In this document: piece by piece, positions 22,464 through 27,099 of the stretch
Numbering within the stretch: the first letter of the stretch is position 1
Layout: each line of letters begins with the position of its first letter
Origin: SCUN01 sp964343975
Lineage (GTDB): Bacteria > Acidobacteriota > Vicinamibacteria > Vicinamibacterales > SCN-69-37
Assembly (NCBI GenBank): GCA_964343975.1
Contig: CAYFLU010000022.1
Span: 1 to 27,099, forward strand
Length of the DNA stretch: 27,099 bases
Direction of reading: 5' to 3'
Notes under the pieces: generated by a model
Seen by the model: the letters and a program-made list of their open reading frames with translations, nothing else
Database searches by the model: none
What the model was told of the DNA's origin: nothing
Position numbers and translations under genes: made by a program

Positions 22464-22596
22464 AAAACCAACCACGGAGGCACAGAGGCACGGAGAAGAT
22501 CCGGGTTTTCGAAAACCATTCTGAAGACAGTTTTCGGAAAAGGTTTTGAAGATCCTGGGTTTCCTCTGTGCCTTTGGGCCTCCGTGGTAGTTTTGG
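22464..22596 (+). repeat. Palindromic repeat element between ppdK and mutL
   Basis: Fills nearly all of the 143-base gap. Outer arms are inverted: ACCACGGAGGC at 22471-22481 against GCCTCCGTGGT at 22578-22588, extended by AAAAC (22464-22468) against GTTTT (22590-22594), and further in by GGCACAGAGG-type sequence against CCTCTGTGCC (22563-22572). Inside are a direct repeat GAAGATCC (22495-22502 and 22548-22555, each followed by GGGTTT within one base), a 14-base self-complementary GGTTTTCGAAAACC (22504-22517), and CGAAAAC/GTTTTCG (22510-22516, 22530-22536). Base composition is much less GC-rich than the flanks. CCACGGAGGCACAGAGG-type palindromes are, from memory, common dispersed elements of environmental bacterial genomes. 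It may act as terminator for ppdK. Confidence 0.8.
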
Positions 22597-22605
22597 AATT
22601 CCGAC

Positions 22606-24447
22606 ATGTCCAAAGTTCACCGACTTCCGGCGGCACTTGCTAACCAGATCGCCGCCGGCGAAGTCGTCGAGCGGCCCGCCTCGGTCGTCAAGGAACTCGT
22701 CGAGAACGCGCTCGACGCCGGCGCTCGCCGGATCAATGTCATCACTGAATTTGGCGGCAAGAAGCTGATCAGCGTCGAGGACGACGGCGAGGGCATGACG
22801 GCGGAGGACGCGCGTCTGGCTGTCGAGCGTCACGCCACGAGCAAGCTACGCACGTCGGATGATCTGGCCGCGATTCTCACCCTGGGCTTCCGCGGCGAAG
22901 CGCTGCCGTCGATTGCGTCAGTGTCGCGGTTTCGGCTGCGCACGCGCGCGCGCGGTGCGTTGTCGGGCACGGAGATCCGGATCGAGGCCGGCCACGTCGT
23001 CTCGGACCGCGAGGTCGGCGCGCCCGAGGGCACGCTGATCGAGGTGCAGGATCTCTTCTACAACCTGCCGGCCCGGCGCAAGTTCCTCAAGGCCGACACC
23101 GCGGAGTCTGCGCAGATTTCGAAGCTCGTGTCGCAACTCGCTCTCGGGTATCCAGAGGTGGGCTTCACCTTCAAGAGCGGGGGACGCACGGTTGTCGAGA
23201 CGCCCCCCGCCGCATCGCTGGCGGAGCGGTTTTTCCAGATGTACGGCGACCGCCCGGATCTGATTGAAGTCCGCAAGCAGGCCGCCGGCATCACGATCTA
23301 CGGCTACGTGGCGGCCCTCGCGGAGGCCGGGCCCGTGCGCGGCCCGCAGCATGTCTTCGTGAATCGCCGTCTGGTGCGCGACCGCACGATCAATCACGCC
23401 ATCCAGCAGGCCTACAGCGTGGCCACGATCAAAGAGCGCTCGCCGGAAGTGCATCTCTTCATCGAGTTGCCGGCTGACCGTGTCGACGTGAACGTGCATC
23501 CGACCAAGGCCGAGGTGCGGTTTCTCGATCAAGGGCTGGTGCACGAGGTGCTACGGCGCGCGATTGTCGACGCACTTGGGCAGACCGGCGTGCCCGAATT
23601 GATCCTCTCGCAGTCGACGGTGCGCCCGCCGGTCCCGGTCACGGGCGCCTTGCCGCTCAACTGGGGCCAGTCGCCGTCGTCCGCGCCATCTGCTGGATGG
23701 AGCGGTGTGCCGTCCTCGGCGGATCCGCTGGCCGCCGCGATCGAGCGCGCCATTCAGGCGCCCGGCTCCGGCGAGAGCTCGGCGTTCATGGGAGCGTCGA
23801 ACGCGGCGCTGGCTGGTTCGACGACGCAGGTCGGTGCCATGGCGGGTCGCGAGACGATTGCGAGCCTGATTCGGCCGATGGCACCGCTCGGGCAGTTCCG
23901 CAACACGTTCATCATCGCGGTGGACGAAGAGGGCATCGCGATCATCGATCAGCACGTTGCCCACGAGCGCATTCTCTTTGAACAGATCTCGGAGCGGCTC
24001 CTGAGTGGCACGCTCGAGTCGCAGCGTCTGCTGACGCCGATCGTGCTGGACTTCGGCGCGGGCGAGCACGCCGCCCTGAAGACGCACATCGTCGAGCTCG
24101 AACGGTTCGGCTTTGAACTGGCGGATTTCGGCGGCACCAGCATTCGCGTGAGCGCCGTGCCGGCAATCCTGAAGATCGAGGAATGCGCCTCCGCGCTGCG
24201 GGCTGCGGCCGGCGATCTCGAAGGGCTGGCACCGGGGGCGGGCATCAACGAATCCATTCGTCAACTCGCCGCACTGATGGCGTGTCACGCGGCCGTGAAG
24301 GCGAACGATCCGCTGACGATCGACAAGATGAAGTATCTGCTCGACGAACTGCGCCGCACCGCCCATTCGAGCGTGTGCCCGCACGGACGTCCCGTCGTGT
24401 TGCGCCTCACGCGACGCGAGATCGAGCGGAACTTCGACCGGATCTAG
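22606..24447 (+). CDS. mutL: DNA mismatch repair protein MutL
   Basis: A 613-residue MutL. The N-terminal GHKL ATPase holds the family motifs IAAGEVVERPASVVKELVEN, ENALDAGA, DDGEGM, RHATSKL and GFRGEALPSIASV; HPTKAEVRF closes the N-terminal half (about residue 310). A Pro/Ser/Ala-rich linker spans about 335-420. The C-terminal domain carries the metal-dependent endonuclease motif as DQHVAHERILFE (448-459; the usual DQHA has Val here), with ACHAAVKANDPL and CPHGRPVV completing the site, so it probably nicks DNA itself, as in bacteria without MutH. It starts ten bases beyond the palindromic repeat, with GGAA at 22595-22598 as a weak ribosome binding site. No mutS in the window. Confidence 0.97.
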   Translation: MSKVHRLPAALANQIAAGEVVERPASVVKELVENALDAGARRINVITEFGGKKLISVEDDGEGMTAEDARLAVERHATSKLRTSDDLAAILTLGFRGEALPSIASVSRFRLRTRARGALSGTEIRIEAGHVVSDREVGAPEGTLIEVQDLFYNLPARRKFLKADTAESAQISKLVSQLALGYPEVGFTFKSGGRTVVETPPAASLAERFFQMYGDRPDLIEVRKQAAGITIYGYVAALAEAGPVRGPQHVFVNRRLVRDRTINHAIQQAYSVATIKERSPEVHLFIELPADRVDVNVHPTKAEVRFLDQGLVHEVLRRAIVDALGQTGVPELILSQSTVRPPVPVTGALPLNWGQSPSSAPSAGWSGVPSSADPLAAAIERAIQAPGSGESSAFMGASNAALAGSTTQVGAMAGRETIASLIRPMAPLGQFRNTFIIAVDEEGIAIIDQHVAHERILFEQISERLLSGTLESQRLLTPIVLDFGAGEHAALKTHIVELERFGFELADFGGTSIRVSAVPAILKIEECASALRAAAGDLEGLAPGAGINESIRQLAALMACHAAVKANDPLTIDKMKYLLDELRRTAHSSVCPHGRPVVLRLTRREIERNFDRI

Positions 24448-24461
24448 AGGCCGCGATGGCG

Positions 24462-24484
24462 CCCGGGACCTTCCAGGTCCCGGG
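24462..24484. terminator. Bidirectional hairpin between convergent mutL and rarA
   Basis: Perfect 10-base stem CCCGGGACCT / AGGTCCCGGG with a TCC loop, in the 39-base gap between the two stop codons. On the plus strand it is followed a few bases later by GTTTTCTT; it can serve transcripts from both sides. Confidence 0.75.
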
Positions 24485-24486
24485 GT

Positions 24487-25830
24487 TCAGGTTTTCTTCC
24501 GTAGTGCCCGCGCGCGTTCCAGCGCCTGCTTGATGTTCGCTTCGAGCCCGCGTTCCGTCGGCTCGTAATACCGGCGATCGGCGAGATGGTCGGGGAGGGC
24601 GGACTGTTGAGACACGCCTTCGGCTTCGTCGTGGGCGTATTTGTAGTCTTTGCCGTAGCCCAGATCCTTCATCAGTTTCGTCGGCGCGTTGCGTAGGTGG
24701 ATCGGGACCGGCGAGGCCAGATCCTGTGTGGCGTCTTTGGCCGCCGCGCCGTAGCCGACATACACCGCATTGCTCTTCGGCGCCGCCGCCATGTAGGTGA
24801 CCAGCTGCGCGAGCGCGGTGTTGCCCTCGGGCATTCCAAGAAAATGCACCGCGTCTTTCGCCGCGACGGCGAGTTGGAGCGCGCGGGGATCGGCGTTGCC
24901 GATGTCTTCCGACGCGAAGCGCACGAGTCGGCGCGCGATATACATGGGATCTTCACCAGCCTCGAGCATGCGGGCCAGCCAATACACCGCGGCGTCCGCG
25001 TCGCTGTTGCGGATGGACTTGTGCAGGGCCGAGAGCAGGTTGTAGTGCTCTTCGCCGGTTTTGTCGTAGAGCAGCGCACGCCGTTCCACGAGGCTGGCGA
25101 GGTGCGCCATCGTGAGCCGCGGCGAGTCGCTGATCGGCAGCGTCACCACAGCCTGCTGCAGCAGATTCAGCGACACGCGCGCGTCCCCGTTGGCATACAC
25201 GGCAATGGCGCGCAGGGCGGCGTCGTCGGCATCACAGCCCAGCTTGCCGAGGCCGCGCTCCGTGTCGGTGAGCGCCCGGCGGAGCAGGCTCACGAGGTCG
25301 TCGGGCGTCAGCGCTTCGAGCACGTACACCTTCGATCGCGACAAGAGCGCCGAGTTCACCTCGAAGGATGGGTTCTCCGTCGTCGCGCCCACCAGGATGA
25401 TCGTGCCGGCCTCGACGTGCGGAAGAAACGCGTCCTGCTGGCTCTTGTTGAACCGGTGGATTTCGTCGACGAACAGCACGGTCTGCTTGCCGAACTCGCG
25501 ACGGACGGCCTGCGCCCGCCCGACGACTTCTTTGATTTCCTTGATGCCCGACATCACGGCGCTGAAGGCGAGAAACTCGCCGCCGACGAAGTCGGCCATC
25601 AGCCGGGCGAGCGTGGTCTTGCCGACGCCCGGCGGGCCCCAGAGAATCAGCGAATGAATGGCGCGATGCTCGAGCGCCTGCCGGAGCGGCCTCCCCGGCC
25701 CGATCACGTGACGCTGCCCGACGTATTCGTCGAGCGAGCGCGGGCGCATCCGTTCGGCCAGCGGCGTGCCCGGCCCGAGCGTCGTGTCTGATGTGGCCGG
25801 CGCGCCCGGTTCGTCGAAGAGGGAGCTCAT
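24487..25830 (-). CDS. rarA: Replication-associated recombination protein RarA (MgsA)
   Basis: A 447-residue AAA+ ATPase acting at stalled replication forks, related to clamp-loader subunits. Walker A is GPPGVGKT (65-72), Walker B VLFVDEIHRFN, sensor 1 VGATTENPSF, then the arginine-finger region SALLSRSKVYVLE. The C-terminal tetramerisation domain is recognisable from PVPIHLRNAPTKLMK, YAHDEAEG and the RRYYEPTERGLE stretch. The N-terminus reads MSSLFDEP, a hydrophobic SLF that resembles a sliding-clamp-binding motif. It lies downstream of a SpoU methyltransferase gene with a four-base overlap (ATGA), so the two form a minus-strand operon. Confidence 0.96.
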   Translation of the reverse strand: MSSLFDEPGAPATSDTTLGPGTPLAERMRPRSLDEYVGQRHVIGPGRPLRQALEHRAIHSLILWGPPGVGKTTLARLMADFVGGEFLAFSAVMSGIKEIKEVVGRAQAVRREFGKQTVLFVDEIHRFNKSQQDAFLPHVEAGTIILVGATTENPSFEVNSALLSRSKVYVLEALTPDDLVSLLRRALTDTERGLGKLGCDADDAALRAIAVYANGDARVSLNLLQQAVVTLPISDSPRLTMAHLASLVERRALLYDKTGEEHYNLLSALHKSIRNSDADAAVYWLARMLEAGEDPMYIARRLVRFASEDIGNADPRALQLAVAAKDAVHFLGMPEGNTALAQLVTYMAAAPKSNAVYVGYGAAAKDATQDLASPVPIHLRNAPTKLMKDLGYGKDYKYAHDEAEGVSQQSALPDHLADRRYYEPTERGLEANIKQALERARALRKKT

Positions 25831-26612
25831 GCGCGCTGACGCCGGGCTTCGTAAAGCAGCAGGGCCGCCGTCACCGCGACATTCAGCGAGTTGATGGGGC
25901 CGCGCATCGGGATCGCGATGCGTTCGTTCGATTCCTCGATGGCGGAGTCGGGCAGGCCCTGCCCCTCGCTACCAAGGAGCAGGAGCGTCGGGCCGCGCAG
26001 GTCGCATTTGTCGACGGCGATGCCGTCCGCAGCCGCGGCGTAGATCTTCGCGCCGGCGCTGCGCGCGGCCGCCAGAGTGGTCTCGAGCGTGGCGCGCGCC
26101 ACAGGCAGGCGGAAGGCACTCCCCATCGAGCCGCGCAGGGCCTTCCAGCCGGCCGGGTCCGCGCTCGCGCCGGCGGAGATCACGCCGGTTGCGCCCAGCG
26201 CATCGCCCGACCGGACGATCGCGCCGAAATTGCCCGGGTCCTGCACATCGACCGCCGCCACGGCCAAGGGCGTGCCGCCCGTGAAGGTGTCTTCGATGTT
26301 CGCGGGCTGCCAGCGGGCCAGCGCGGCAATGCCGGTCGGCGTCTTGACCGGGCTGGCCGCGTCGAGCACGGTCGGCGCGGCTTCATACAGTGCGACGGGG
26401 TGTTCGCTCGCGCGCAGTTGCGCCGCCAGATCCGCACAGAGGGCCCATCGATCACGCGTGCCGATGACGACGTCGAGCACGACGCCCGACGCGATGGCGT
26501 CGCGAATCAGGTGGTCGCCATCGAGCAAGACGCACGGCTCCGACGGGGCGCGGCGCGCCGCACGACGGAACCGGTCGACGATGGCGTCCTGGCGCCGCGT
26601 CAGGTGGAGCAT
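25827..26612 (-). CDS. SpoU/TrmH-family RNA 2'-O-ribose methyltransferase
   Basis: A 261-residue SAM-dependent methyltransferase with a trefoil-knot SPOUT fold, probably acting on 23S rRNA or tRNA. The first about 95 residues form the L30e-like substrate-binding domain; the three SpoU motifs follow: VQDPGNFGAIVRSGDALG, TLLLLGSEGQGLP and IPMRGPINSLNVAVTAALLLYE. It is closest in plan to RlmB and TsnR-like enzymes, but the exact RNA target cannot be told from sequence alone. Start ATG 26612 is the first good in-frame start; only 28 bases separate it from divergent greA. The overlap with rarA is four bases. Confidence 0.9.
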   Translation of the reverse strand: MLHLTRRQDAIVDRFRRAARRAPSEPCVLLDGDHLIRDAIASGVVLDVVIGTRDRWALCADLAAQLRASEHPVALYEAAPTVLDAASPVKTPTGIAALARWQPANIEDTFTGGTPLAVAAVDVQDPGNFGAIVRSGDALGATGVISAGASADPAGWKALRGSMGSAFRLPVARATLETTLAAARSAGAKIYAAAADGIAVDKCDLRGPTLLLLGSEGQGLPDSAIEESNERIAIPMRGPINSLNVAVTAALLLYEARRQRA

Positions 26613-26622
26613 GGCTTCATGT

Positions 26623-26628
26623 TAACCT
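26623..26628 (+). promoter_or_regulatory. Possible -10 element of greA in the divergent gap
   Basis: TAACCT, 12 bases before the greA ATG, in a 28-base gap shared with the divergent methyltransferase gene. It would give a leader of about 6 bases. A weak match. Confidence 0.3.
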
Positions 26629-26640
26629 CTACGCACTGTC

Positions 26641-27099
26641 ATGAAAGCGCGTCTAATCAAGCGATTCGAAGACGAGATCGCGGTGTTGGAGCGGGAGCTC
26701 AACCACGATCTGCCCAAGGAGATTCAGCGAGCGCGTGAGCTTGGCGACCTGCGTGAAAACGCCGAGTACAAGGCCGCCAAGGAACGGCAGACGCTCGTGC
26801 AGACGCGGATTTCGATGCTGCGTCAGCGGGTCTCCGAGATTCAGCTCATGAGCCTCGACCGGATTCCGCGCGACAAGGCCGGATTCGGGTCCAAGATCAC
26901 GGTCAACGAGAACGGCAAGACCACGATGTATGAACTCGTCATGCCGGAAGATGCCAATCCGGACCTCGGCTTGATCTCGGTCGCATCGCCACTGGGCCGT
27001 GCGTTTTCCGGCCGGGAAGAAGGCGACGAAGTCGTCGTGACCACGCCGGCCGGCACCCGTGAATTCGAAATCATCAAGCTCGTCACCATCCACGACGAG
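26641..27099 (+). CDS. greA: Transcription elongation factor GreA, cut at the window end
   Basis: Open frame from ATG 26641 to the end of the window, 153 codons without a stop. GreA inserts its coiled coil into the RNA polymerase secondary channel and stimulates cleavage of backtracked RNA. The N-terminal coiled coil (about residues 1-75) carries the catalytic acidic tip ELGDLRENAEYKAAKE (E. coli GDLKENAEYHAA); the C-terminal FKBP-like domain has LISVASPLGRAFSGREEGDE and ends in FEIIKLVTI, close to the family C-terminus. GreA is about 158 residues, so only a few codons should be missing. A GreB-type or Gre-like factor is a less likely reading. No Shine-Dalgarno sequence is obvious. Confidence 0.92.
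   Translation, partial: MKARLIKRFEDEIAVLERELNHDLPKEIQRARELGDLRENAEYKAAKERQTLVQTRISMLRQRVSEIQLMSLDRIPRDKAGFGSKITVNENGKTTMYELVMPEDANPDLGLISVASPLGRAFSGREEGDEVVVTTPAGTREFEIIKLVTIHDE

Noticed and set aside
21149..22636. Open frame of 495 codons on the minus strand opposite ppdK, running through the palindromic repeat
   Set aside because: Shadow of ppdK; the TTEAQRHR-type peptide in it comes from the repeat element and is a common false translation of such repeats.

Overview
This window is a GC-rich (third codon positions almost all G or C), gene-dense piece of bacterial chromosome. Nearly every base is coding, and no mobile element, CRISPR array, tRNA or rRNA was found. The gene set is mostly core housekeeping. 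Several traits point to an Acidobacteriota-like soil or environmental bacterium, possibly Vicinamibacteria: high GC, two-subunit GlyRS, a large exported AbgB-like amidohydrolase, a fused MFS/spermidine-synthase-like protein, and a dispersed palindromic repeat in front of mutL. That placement is inference, not proof.

Layout. Positions 1-1153 hold the end of msrP and all of msrQ, a periplasmic methionine-sulfoxide repair system that uses a molybdenum cofactor. Convergent to them (1326-4662, minus strand) are moaA, an early molybdenum-cofactor enzyme, and a membrane protein with a spermidine-synthase-like domain that is split by an apparent one-base frameshift. Divergent from these is a secreted M20-family amidohydrolase (4732-6366), closed by a strong hairpin. 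From 6440 to 14300 runs a tightly packed set of eight plus-strand genes, most overlapping by 1 or 4 bases: gamma-carbonic anhydrase, hisS, aspS, mak (sugar kinase), phoH, ybeY, a CNNM/CorC-type CBS protein and era. It links tRNA charging with rRNA and ribosome maturation.

Next come mgtE (14394-15764), recO-glyQ-glyS (15795-19562), ppdK (19634-22462), a 130-base palindromic repeat element (about 22464-22596) and mutL (22606-24447). Convergent to mutL is a minus-strand pair, a SpoU-type rRNA methyltransferase gene followed by rarA (24487-26612). Divergent from that pair is greA, cut by the window end. recO, mutL and rarA place three DNA repair or replication-rescue genes within about 10 kb.

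I do not see a clearly new multi-gene system. The points most worth a second look are the 44-residue lysine/alanine-rich histone-H1-like tail on PPDK, the repeat element abutting mutL, the recurring TACAAT hexamer placed so close to start codons that the mRNAs would be leaderless or nearly so, the frameshifted MFS/SpeE-like gene, and changed metal-site residues in the amidohydrolase and the CNNM/CorC protein.
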